Source: Geojedonia sp051814705
GTDB lineage: Bacteria; Bacteroidota; Bacteroidia; Flavobacteriales; Flavobacteriaceae
Reading direction: 5' to 3'
DNA: 64,000 nucleotides
NCBI GenBank assembly: GCA_051814705.1
Contig: JBPWQW010000006.1
Location: forward strand, 1-64,000
Part shown: positions 34,031 through 41,384 of the stretch, one piece after another
Position numbering within the stretch: the first letter of the stretch is position 1
Layout of the letters: every line of letters starts with the position of its first letter
Notes under the pieces: generated by a model
Told to the model about the DNA's origin: nothing
What the model saw: the letters and a program-made list of their open reading frames with translations, nothing else
The model's database searches: none
Made by a program: the position numbers and the translations under genes

Positions 34031-36859
34031 ATGAATTCAATTAAACTTGTAGCAATCACTTTCTTGATGTTTACGTCATTGATGTCTTGTAAAAAAGATC
34101 AATACGGCACTTCTGAAACAATAGAGTTTAAAGTAGATTACGAAAAAATTACACTCGATAATGGTTTGCAAGTCATATTTCATATTGACCGATCCGATCC
34201 AGTAGTCGCAGTGGCTTTAACGAGTCATGTGGGTTCTGCAAGAGAAATTGAAGGGCGTACTGGTTTTGCACACTTATTTGAGCATTTGCTATTCTTAGAA
34301 TCTGAAAACCTTGGCAAAGGTGGCCTCGATAAAATGAGCGCGCGTATTGGTGGCTCAGGCGCTAATGGATCAACCAGTAGGGATAGAACCAATTACTTTC
34401 AAACGGTTCCAAAAGATGCTTTGGAAAAAATGATTTGGGCTGAAGCGGATAAATTAGGATTCTTTATCAATACGGTGACTGAGCCTGTATTGGCAAAAGA
34501 AAAGCAAGTCGTTAAAAACGAAAAGCGGCAAAGCTATGATAATCGTCCTTATGGCCATAATTTTTATGTTATTGATAAAAACCTATATCCTAAAAATCAT
34601 CCTTATAATTGGGAAGTCATTGGCTCACTTGAAGATTTACAAAACGCAACGCTTCAGGATGTAAAAGATTTTTATAATCGTTGGTATGTTCCAAATAACG
34701 TTACATTAACGATTGCAGGTGATTTTGATGTGGCACAAGCCAAAGCATGGGTGAACAAATATTTTGGCGAAATAAAAAAGGGTGAAGATATTCCTAAAAT
34801 GGAAAAGCAGCCTATAACCCTTTCAGAAACTAAAAAATTATATTACGAAGACAATTTTGCACGAGTTCCCCAACTAACAGTAACATGGCCCGGAGTGTAC
34901 GAATATCATCCCGATTCGTATGCGTTGGAAGTCTTGGCAACCTATTTAACCCAGGGCAAAAAAGCACCTTTGTACAAGGAATTGGTAGAAGATAAAAAAC
35001 TAACCGATCAAATAGACGCGTTTCAGTACAACTCTGAAATCGCTGGTCAGTTTATGATGCAAGTCACTGCGTTTTCTGATACCGATTTACAAAAAGTCTA
35101 TGATGCGATTCATGACGGGTTAGCAAAATTTGAAACTGAAGGGATTTCAAAAGCGGATTTAGACCGTATTAAAGCGGGGCAGGAAACCAATTTTTATAAC
35201 AGCTTATCAAGTGTTTTGGGAAAGGGATTTCAACTAGCACAATACGAAATATTTGCGGGTGATCCTGGATTTGTGAACCAAGATATTAAAAATATTCTCG
35301 CTGTGACTCCAGAAGATGTAATGCGTGTTTACAACACCTATATAAAAGGCAAGAATTACGTTGCCACTAGCTTTGTTCCTAAAACACAAAAAGCATTAGC
35401 GCTTACCGATTCTAAATTGGCCGATGTAGTGGAAGAACCCATTGTTGAGGGCGCAGAAGAAAAATTCGACTCCAGTATTGTTGCCGAATATGAAAAAACA
35501 CCTTCTAGTTTTGACAGAAGCATTGAGCCTCCTTATGGTGAAAGCCCAGATGTAAAAGTCCCTGATGTATGGAAAAAGGAGCTTTCATCAGGAATGAAAC
35601 TTTATGGTATTGAAAATAATGAAGTCCCTTTAGTACAATTTCAAATTCAAATAGATGGCGGGATGTTGTTGGAAAAGCCAGACAAAATAGGGGTTTCAAA
35701 CTTGCTTGCTGGTTTAATGACTAAAGGAACATTAACCAAAACTCCTGAAGAGCTTGAAAATGCTATTGAAACACTTGGTGCATCCATAGATGCCCATGCC
35801 ACCAAAGAATCTATTGTAATTTCTGGAAATACCTTAGCTAAAAACTATGTCAAAACTATGGCATTGGTTCAAGAAATATTATTGGAGCCACGTTGGGACG
35901 AGAATGAATTTAGTCTTCTTAAACAAAGTACATTGGCGAAAATAGAACGCCAAAAGGCAGATCCAAATAGTATTGCCTCAAACGAGTTTGACAAATTACT
36001 TTATGGTGATAGTAATATTTTATCCAATGATAACTTAGGAACTAAATCTTCAGTGAATGCAATAACCCTAGATGATTTGAAAGGGTATTACAATTCCTAT
36101 TTCTCACCTAGCATCACTAAAGTTCAGGTAGTTGGAGCCATTTCAAAAGAAAATGTTTCTAAATCTTTAGTAGTATTAAATAAAAATTGGGAATCAAAAG
36201 ATATTGTATTTCCTGAAAAATCAAATCCGGTAGCTCCACAGAAATCAACTGTCTATTTTTATGACGTTCCAGGAGCAAAACAATCTGCACTGCGATTTGG
36301 TTATCCTGCCTTAGCGGCTACTGATGCGGAATACTATCCAGCGACATTGCTTAACTATCGTTTGGGTGGTGGTGGATTTGCCTCTCAGTTCACACAACAA
36401 TTACGAGAAAGCAAAGGCTATACCTATGGTATTGGTTCCGGGTTTTCAGGCTCTACAACCAAAGGTCCTTTCGGGATTTATAGCAGTGTGCGTTCTAATG
36501 TAACGTATGAATCAGCAAGTTTGATAATAGAAATTTTAGAGAATTATGGCAAGAACTTTAACGAGAACGATTTGGAAGTCACTAAAGGATATATGCTTAA
36601 AAGCGGGGCCAGGGCTTTTGAAACGTTGAACAGTAAATTAAATATGCTTACAAATATTAGCAATTATGATTATCCTGATGACTATGCTCAACAACGCGAA
36701 ACTATTGTGAAAGCACTAACGGTTGAAGATATTCAAGAGTTGGCCAAAAAATACATACACCCAGATAAAATGATTTACCTAGTAGTGGGGGATGCAGCTA
36801 CTCAATTTGATAAATTGGAAAAGCTAGGTTTTGGCAAACCGATACTTTTGAATAATTAA
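34031..36859 (+). CDS. M16 family zinc metallopeptidase, lipoprotein
   Basis: This 942-residue paralogue of the protein at 6595-9450 has a lipoprotein signal ending at Cys20 (LMSC), the inverted zinc motif H81-L-F-E84-H85 and the distal glutamate E164 in KNEKRQS. The second M16 module carries GYTYGIGSGFSG. The two paralogues share many identical stretches, such as TLDNGLQV and GRTGFAHLFEH, which points to an old duplication. The 206-base leader upstream of it has no clear -7 box. Confidence 0.9.
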   Translation: MNSIKLVAITFLMFTSLMSCKKDQYGTSETIEFKVDYEKITLDNGLQVIFHIDRSDPVVAVALTSHVGSAREIEGRTGFAHLFEHLLFLESENLGKGGLDKMSARIGGSGANGSTSRDRTNYFQTVPKDALEKMIWAEADKLGFFINTVTEPVLAKEKQVVKNEKRQSYDNRPYGHNFYVIDKNLYPKNHPYNWEVIGSLEDLQNATLQDVKDFYNRWYVPNNVTLTIAGDFDVAQAKAWVNKYFGEIKKGEDIPKMEKQPITLSETKKLYYEDNFARVPQLTVTWPGVYEYHPDSYALEVLATYLTQGKKAPLYKELVEDKKLTDQIDAFQYNSEIAGQFMMQVTAFSDTDLQKVYDAIHDGLAKFETEGISKADLDRIKAGQETNFYNSLSSVLGKGFQLAQYEIFAGDPGFVNQDIKNILAVTPEDVMRVYNTYIKGKNYVATSFVPKTQKALALTDSKLADVVEEPIVEGAEEKFDSSIVAEYEKTPSSFDRSIEPPYGESPDVKVPDVWKKELSSGMKLYGIENNEVPLVQFQIQIDGGMLLEKPDKIGVSNLLAGLMTKGTLTKTPEELENAIETLGASIDAHATKESIVISGNTLAKNYVKTMALVQEILLEPRWDENEFSLLKQSTLAKIERQKADPNSIASNEFDKLLYGDSNILSNDNLGTKSSVNAITLDDLKGYYNSYFSPSITKVQVVGAISKENVSKSLVVLNKNWESKDIVFPEKSNPVAPQKSTVYFYDVPGAKQSALRFGYPALAATDAEYYPATLLNYRLGGGGFASQFTQQLRESKGYTYGIGSGFSGSTTKGPFGIYSSVRSNVTYESASLIIEILENYGKNFNENDLEVTKGYMLKSGARAFETLNSKLNMLTNISNYDYPDDYAQQRETIVKALTVEDIQELAKKYIHPDKMIYLVVGDAATQFDKLEKLGFGKPILLNN

Positions 36860-36962
36860 TATAAAAATGATTAGTAACAATAAAACTGTAGAAAGGTAGC
36901 TTATTTTCTGATTTTTTATATTAAGCGAATTAGCATAGCTCAAACATTATTGTTTGTCTAGA

Positions 36963-37859
36963 CTACTTGCTGCCAGCTTTGGAAATCCACTCTTGCCTTA
37001 AGTCCTCACTAATTTTACCAGTGCCGTCGTGTTTCCAACCTGGTGGTTTTATCAGGTAAAGCCATCTGTTTTTAAGAGATTTTCGTCCAGAAAAAGCATC
37101 CTTAAACATATTAATCCACTCAAAAAAGGCAATCTTTATCGGATTATAGGTTTGTATATTTTTTACCAGACCATATACGACTTTTTCATTTTCAAGTTCA
37201 GGTTGGAAGGTGCCAAACCATTTATCCCAAATAATCAAGATGCCGGCGTGGTTTCTGTCCAAATACAAAGGATTACGACCATGATGCACTCTATGATGTG
37301 ATGGCGTGTTCATAACGGCTTCAAACCATTTTGGAAGTTTGTTAATCGCTTCGGTATGAATCCAAAACTGATAAAGCAAACTTATAGACATTTGTAGTAG
37401 GATCATGGCGGGATGAAATCCAAGCAAGGGCATCCATAACCAGAATATAAAGGAATAAAAACTACCCGACCAAGTTTGCCGTAATGCGGTACTTAAATTA
37501 TAATGCTGCGAGGAGTGATGTACGACATGAGATGCCCAAAACAAACGGCATTCGTGCGAAATGCGATGAAACCAATAATAGGAGAGGTCATCAGCAAAAA
37601 AAATGAGAACAAAACTCCACCATGCGAGCGGAATGGTGAAAAACCTAAAGTGTTCATAAATATAGAAGAAGGAAGCTAATACAATGGCTTTACTTAAAAA
37701 GCCTAACAGCACATTTCCAATTCCCATACTTATAGAAGAAAAGGCATCTTTGGTTTCATAAGTATTGATATGTTGTCTGATGGTCACGACCAATTCCACC
37801 AACATGGCCAAAACAAAAAACGGAATGGCATAAAGAATGATGTTTGGAAACTCTGGCAT
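36963..37859 (-). CDS. sterol desaturase / fatty acid hydroxylase family membrane protein
   Basis: This 298-residue integral membrane protein has the di-iron histidine boxes HRISHE, HVVHHSSQ and HHRVHH in the usual order, between about four helices. Family members hydroxylate or desaturate lipids, and the bacterial substrates are mostly unknown. It is transcribed divergently from menC across 60 bases. Confidence 0.88.
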   Translation of the reverse strand: MPEFPNIILYAIPFFVLAMLVELVVTIRQHINTYETKDAFSSISMGIGNVLLGFLSKAIVLASFFYIYEHFRFFTIPLAWWSFVLIFFADDLSYYWFHRISHECRLFWASHVVHHSSQHYNLSTALRQTWSGSFYSFIFWLWMPLLGFHPAMILLQMSISLLYQFWIHTEAINKLPKWFEAVMNTPSHHRVHHGRNPLYLDRNHAGILIIWDKWFGTFQPELENEKVVYGLVKNIQTYNPIKIAFFEWINMFKDAFSGRKSLKNRWLYLIKPPGWKHDGTGKISEDLRQEWISKAGSK

Positions 37860-37901
37860 TATAGTGATAATTTAATGCCCTAAATTACAAAAATAATTGA
37901 G

Positions 37902-37909
37902 TATTTTTG
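37902..37909 (+). promoter_or_regulatory. -7 box for menC
   Basis: TATTTTTG fits TAnnTTTG and ends 10 bases before the menC ATG in the 60-base divergent gap. Confidence 0.5.
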
Positions 37910-37919
37910 AGGCTTCAAC

Positions 37920-38954
37920 ATGACAGCGACCTATCACAATTATATTTTAAATTTCAAACAGCCCAGTGGAACGTCCAGAGGCGTTTTAAAGACTAAGGAA
38001 ACCTGGTTTATTGTTCTTAATTCTGAAGAACGACAAGGAATCGGGGAATGTGGACTTTTAAGAGGCTTGAGTGTTGATGATCGACCCGATTATGAAGACC
38101 AACTAAAATGGACGTGTCAGCATATTGAATTAGGGTTGGATAGGCTTTATGTTGAAAATATTGAATTTCCAAGCATACAGTTTGGATTGGAAATGGCTTT
38201 CAAATCCTTGGTAAGCCAACAGCCTTTTGAATTATTTCCATCGACATTTACCCAAGGTAGGGCTTCAATCCCCATCAACGGCTTGATTTGGATGGGAACC
38301 GAGGCTTTTATGAAACAACAGATTCAGGAAAAAATTCAAGCGGGATTCCGTTGTATAAAAATGAAAATTGGAGCTATCGATTTTGAAACCGAGATCAATC
38401 TGCTAAAATCCATTAGAACGGAATTTTCTTCAAAAGATATCGAATTACGCGTGGATGCCAATGGAGCTTTTCAAGCTCATGAGGCCTTGGATAAATTAAA
38501 GCGTTTGTCTGAACTGGACTTGCATTCCATAGAACAACCCATTAAACCTGGACAAGTTGAAACTATGGCGAAACTTTGTGAGCAAAGTCCGTTAGCTATT
38601 GCATTGGATGAGGAGCTTATAGGGGCCTTTTCTGTAACAAAAAAGCAAGATCTTTTACAAACAATACATCCACAGTATATTATTCTAAAACCAAGTTTTA
38701 TTGGAGGTTTTAAAGGCACGCAGGAATGGATTGATAGTGCTACAAGCCAAAATGTGGCTTGGTGGATTACCAGTGCTTTAGAAAGTAATGTAGGTTTAAA
38801 TGCCATAGCGCAATGGACTTTTACTTTGCAATCTACAATGGCGCAGGGGCTAGGGACAGGAAGTTTGTTCACTAATAATTTTGAATGTCCATTACAGGTA
38901 AAAAATGGTACATTGCGTTATGATAATCAACTTAATTGGAACTTTAATTTATAA
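37920..38954 (+). CDS. menC: o-succinylbenzoate synthase
   Basis: This enolase-superfamily enzyme dehydrates SHCHC to o-succinylbenzoate. The 344-residue protein has the catalytic Lys in IKMKIGA, the metal ligands in LRVDANGAF, HSIEQPI and ALDEELIG, and the late catalytic Lys in ILKPSFIGG. The TSALESNVG segment is typical of MenC. The next gene starts three bases after its stop, so the two are in one transcript. Confidence 0.93.
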   Translation: MTATYHNYILNFKQPSGTSRGVLKTKETWFIVLNSEERQGIGECGLLRGLSVDDRPDYEDQLKWTCQHIELGLDRLYVENIEFPSIQFGLEMAFKSLVSQQPFELFPSTFTQGRASIPINGLIWMGTEAFMKQQIQEKIQAGFRCIKMKIGAIDFETEINLLKSIRTEFSSKDIELRVDANGAFQAHEALDKLKRLSELDLHSIEQPIKPGQVETMAKLCEQSPLAIALDEELIGAFSVTKKQDLLQTIHPQYIILKPSFIGGFKGTQEWIDSATSQNVAWWITSALESNVGLNAIAQWTFTLQSTMAQGLGTGSLFTNNFECPLQVKNGTLRYDNQLNWNFNL

Positions 38955-38957
38955 CTT

Positions 38958-39944
38958 ATGTATATAGAACAAGCGTTTAAAGGGCTGCATGATTGGTGGC
39001 GATATGTCCTAGGAATTATTATTGCTATTGCTGGAATTTTTGCCTTTTCGGTGCCACATTTGGTTGCTATAGCCATTAAACAATTTAATGGAGAAGCCGA
39101 TGTGTCTAGACTTGAAGACATGAATTATATCATGACTTTATTTGATTCCAATATTAATTTGGTTTTGATTTTATTGCCGTTTGTAGGCGGGCTCATTTGT
39201 TTGCTTTTGGCGGTTAAATTTATGCACAAACAATCTATTACCCAGCTGACTACGTCCCGAAAGAAAATAGATTGGAAACGCTTTTGGTTTGTCTTTTTGT
39301 TTTGGGGAATCCTGTCTTCAGGCTTGGTTTTGATGGATTATTATATGTCGCCAGAGGATTATGTGGTTAATTTTAATCTGAAACCTTTTATAATTCTATG
39401 TGTTATTGCCATTATTTTAGTGCCCTTGCAAACCAGTTTTGAGGAGTATTTGTTTAGAGGTTATTTGATGCAGGGATTGGGCGTTCTTACTAAACGAAGA
39501 TGGATACCGCTTATCGTGACTTCTGTTGTATTTGGCACCTTGCATATTGCAAATCCGGAAGTAGAAAAACTGGGCTATGTAATTTTGGTTTATTATATAG
39601 GAACCGGACTGTTTTTGGGCATCATGACCTTGATGGATGAAGGTATGGAACTGTCCTTAGGGTTTCATGCGGCCAATAATTTGTTTACCGCTTTGTTGGT
39701 TACGGCAGATTGGACCGCCTTTCAAACACATTCGGTTTTAAAAGACATGTCTGATCCTACCCAAGCAGGCTTTGTCAATATTTTTATGCCCGTATTTGTA
39801 GTGTTTCCCATTCTCCTGTATATTTTAGCACGAAAATACAAATGGTCCAATTGGAATGATAAATTGTTTGGTAGAGTGGAGGAGCCTGAAGTTGAAGTTG
39901 AACTTGAAGTTGAATCTGAAAACAATGAAATTGAAAAGTTGTAA
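38958..39944 (+). CDS. CPBP family intramembrane glutamic endopeptidase
   Basis: This 328-residue membrane protein with about eight helices is of the Abi/CaaX (CPBP) protease family. The motifs are EEYLFRGYL, FGTLHIANPE and FHAANN. The substrate is unknown; relatives process prenylated proteins or bacteriocins. The C-terminal tail alternates Glu and Val (EEPEVEVELEVESENNE), coded by imperfect GAAGTTGAA repeats. It is cotranscribed with menC. The end of the gene borders the first cassette-like array. Confidence 0.85.
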   Translation: MYIEQAFKGLHDWWRYVLGIIIAIAGIFAFSVPHLVAIAIKQFNGEADVSRLEDMNYIMTLFDSNINLVLILLPFVGGLICLLLAVKFMHKQSITQLTTSRKKIDWKRFWFVFLFWGILSSGLVLMDYYMSPEDYVVNFNLKPFIILCVIAIILVPLQTSFEEYLFRGYLMQGLGVLTKRRWIPLIVTSVVFGTLHIANPEVEKLGYVILVYYIGTGLFLGIMTLMDEGMELSLGFHAANNLFTALLVTADWTAFQTHSVLKDMSDPTQAGFVNIFMPVFVVFPILLYILARKYKWSNWNDKLFGRVEEPEVEVELEVESENNEIEKL

Positions 39945-39990
39945 TGGGTTTAGTCCTGTTGTGTCTTTAGTGCTTGGGGTTTGAAAAGAG

Positions 39991-40080
39991 AGTCAATTTA
40001 AATATACATTTTTTTGCCTGCCTGCCGCAGGTAGGGTTTAGCATTTAGCAAGCATTGGATTATAGCCGGTGTTGTGTGTA
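39991..40080 (-). repeat. truncated cassette spacer (site A) with inserted 19-bp repeat
   Basis: Read on the minus strand this begins with TACACACAAC (40071-40080), then ACC and GGCTAT, and continues with the sequence also found in site B. It lacks the GAAAATCC hairpin and the right arm of the complete sites. At 40016-40034 the GC-rich imperfect palindrome GCCTGCCTGCCGCAGGTAG interrupts the match to site B. TACACACAAC is the exact reverse complement of GTTGTGTGTA at the other end of the parDE cassette. Confidence 0.75.
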
Positions 40081-40084
40081 GTTT

Positions 40085-40384
40085 TTATTCGGTTATTCTC
40101 TTTTTTAAATCCATTCTTTGGTGTAAAATTCTTGTAATTTCCACATAGTTTTCATTCAAAGTCCGATAGAAAATGATATGTCGATTTGTTTTTAGTCCGA
40201 GTAGATTTTGAGTAATTCCGACATAGTTTTTTCCTAAAAGTGGATTATCTGCAATTTCTTGACAGTTTGAAATCAACATGTCGTAATATTTATCGGCTTG
40301 ATTTTCAGACCAGACTTCAAATGTATATTCCCAAATTTTTGATAAATCCTCAACAGCTTTATTAGTCAATTTAAATTCAGCCAT
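40085..40384 (-). CDS. parE: ParE/RelE-family toxin
   Basis: This 99-residue toxin of the RelE/ParE fold contains FKLTNKAVEDLSKIWEYT at the N-terminus, NPLLGKNY in the middle and the RHIIFYRTL and ITRILHQRMD segments typical of ParE. ParE toxins poison DNA gyrase, while RelE toxins cleave mRNA; the fold alone does not settle the target. It overlaps the antitoxin gene by eight bases. Its stop lies four bases from the boundary motif at 40071-40080. Confidence 0.9.
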   Translation of the reverse strand: MAEFKLTNKAVEDLSKIWEYTFEVWSENQADKYYDMLISNCQEIADNPLLGKNYVGITQNLLGLKTNRHIIFYRTLNENYVEITRILHQRMDLKKRITE

Positions 40385-40628
40385 TTGAGTCCTTTTTTGC
40401 TTTTAGAGATTCAAGATGTTTTTTAGGGTCAAAATCGTGAGCAATTCCGCTATCAATTCCGTCTTGAATTGCGTTTCTCAATGCAATTATTTTACTTTCT
40501 TCTTCTTCTAAAAGTCTTAATCCAGCGCGTATAACTTCGCTAACATTTTTAAATCGACCTTCTTTTATTCGGCTTTGAACGAATTGGTCAAAATAATTTC
40601 CGAGAGATATAGATGTGTTTTTGTTCAT
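40377..40628 (-). CDS. parD: ParD-like antitoxin
   Basis: This protein of about 83 residues has an N-terminal ribbon-helix-helix DNA-binding domain (NTSISLGNYFDQFV, FKNVSEVIRAGLRLLEEEE) and a C-terminal toxin-binding tail. It neutralises the ParE-like toxin encoded just after it and probably represses the pair. The frame is open up to 40676, but the promoter and the operator lie inside that extension. The ATG at 40628 is therefore the start. Confidence 0.9.
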   Translation of the reverse strand: MNKNTSISLGNYFDQFVQSRIKEGRFKNVSEVIRAGLRLLEEEESKIIALRNAIQDGIDSGIAHDFDPKKHLESLKAKKDSNG

Positions 40629-40645
40629 TTTGATACTATTTATTT

Positions 40646-40676
40646 CAAATATACCAAAAATTGGTATAAAAACCAA
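40646..40676 (-). promoter_or_regulatory. parDE promoter with 19-bp operator palindrome
   Basis: On the minus strand a -33 TTG (40676-40674) is followed after 20 bases by TATATTTG (40653-40646), an exact Bacteroidota promoter. The palindrome TATACCAA-AAA-TTGGTATA at 40650-40668 overlaps the -7 box and is the likely ParD operator. The promoter lies inside the cassette, so the pair does not depend on outside transcription. Confidence 0.8.
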
Positions 40677-40686
40677 ATTCTCAAAT

Positions 40687-40824
40687 TACACACAACGTGT
40701 TTGGCTATGATTCCGTTGCGAGAAAATCCGTAGGATTTTCGGAGTTGGAATCAAGCCAAGTTAAATATACAGTTTTTTGGTTTAGCATTTAGCGAGCAAT
40801 GGATTATAGCCGGTGTTGTGCATA
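40687..40824 (-). repeat. complete cassette spacer (site B), attC-like
   Basis: Read on the minus strand, the site is TATGCACAAC, ACC, GGCTAT, a variable part holding the hairpin GAAAATCC-TAC-GGATTTTC, then ATAGCC, AAACAC and GTTGTGTGTA. The inner 6-base arms are exact complements. The left end is complementary to the start of the lipoprotein cassette (41310-41319). The right end is the start of the parDE cassette. The layout is identical to site D (60276-60413), although the arm sequences differ. Confidence 0.8.
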
Positions 40825-40828
40825 GTTT

Positions 40829-41290
40829 TTAATTTTCCCATACAGAATAGTCGAAAACTTTCCATTCTCCGTTTTCTTGGACAAATTTTCCAGCAGAACC
40901 TGCACCCTCAATTTTATATGATAACTCAAAATCAGTTGTGTCTTTTTTAATTTCCAATTTGTCAATTACGACATAGTCATTGATTCCTTCCTTTTCTAAT
41001 TCAATCAAAGAAAGTATTCTAACCTTTTGTCCGAATTTATTAAGATTGAAAGTTTTCTTAACCAAGTCCGATTCCAACAATTTTACAGGTAATCTTTCTT
41101 TAGATTCTGGATGATAAATCCATTGAAGGTCTGGTAAATCAAGTATTTTTTGAACAATTAATTCGGTCTGATTGGATTCAGTTTTCTTTAATTCCGTTTG
41201 AGTAAGTTTGTTTTCCGTTTCTCGTTTTTCCGAATTCTTACAGGAAATCAGAAGTAAAAATGTCAATATAATTCCTATAATTTTATTCAA
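40829..41290 (-). CDS. hypothetical lipoprotein in a cassette
   Basis: I do not recognise this 153-residue protein. It has a lipoprotein signal peptide (LTFLLLISC, Cys17), a Glu/Thr/Lys-rich linker and a C-terminal domain of about 110 residues with mixed beta-strands ending in GEWKVFDYSVWEN. The start is TTG, and no in-frame ATG precedes the signal peptide. Its stop lies four bases from the boundary motif at 40815-40824, and its start is 19 bases from the motif at 41310-41319. No other gene is in this cassette. Confidence 0.72.
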   Translation of the reverse strand: MNKIIGIILTFLLLISCKNSEKRETENKLTQTELKKTESNQTELIVQKILDLPDLQWIYHPESKERLPVKLLESDLVKKTFNLNKFGQKVRILSLIELEKEGINDYVVIDKLEIKKDTTDFELSYKIEGAGSAGKFVQENGEWKVFDYSVWEN

Positions 41291-41309
41291 TTCGTGGGTT
41301 TTCTTAAAT

Positions 41310-41350
41310 TATGCACAACGTGTTATAAACCAATATATAAAAAGCAGATT
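41310..41350 (-). repeat. right half of a cassette spacer (site C)
   Basis: On the minus strand it reads GGTTTATAACAC then GTTGTGCATA (41319-41310). The ten-base motif is the exact reverse complement of TATGCACAAC at the far side of the lipoprotein gene. The rest of the spacer is not recognisable, so the array seems truncated here. Confidence 0.7.
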
Positions 41351-41384
41351 TTAATTTAGCTTTTCAAATAGGTGGTACATAACA

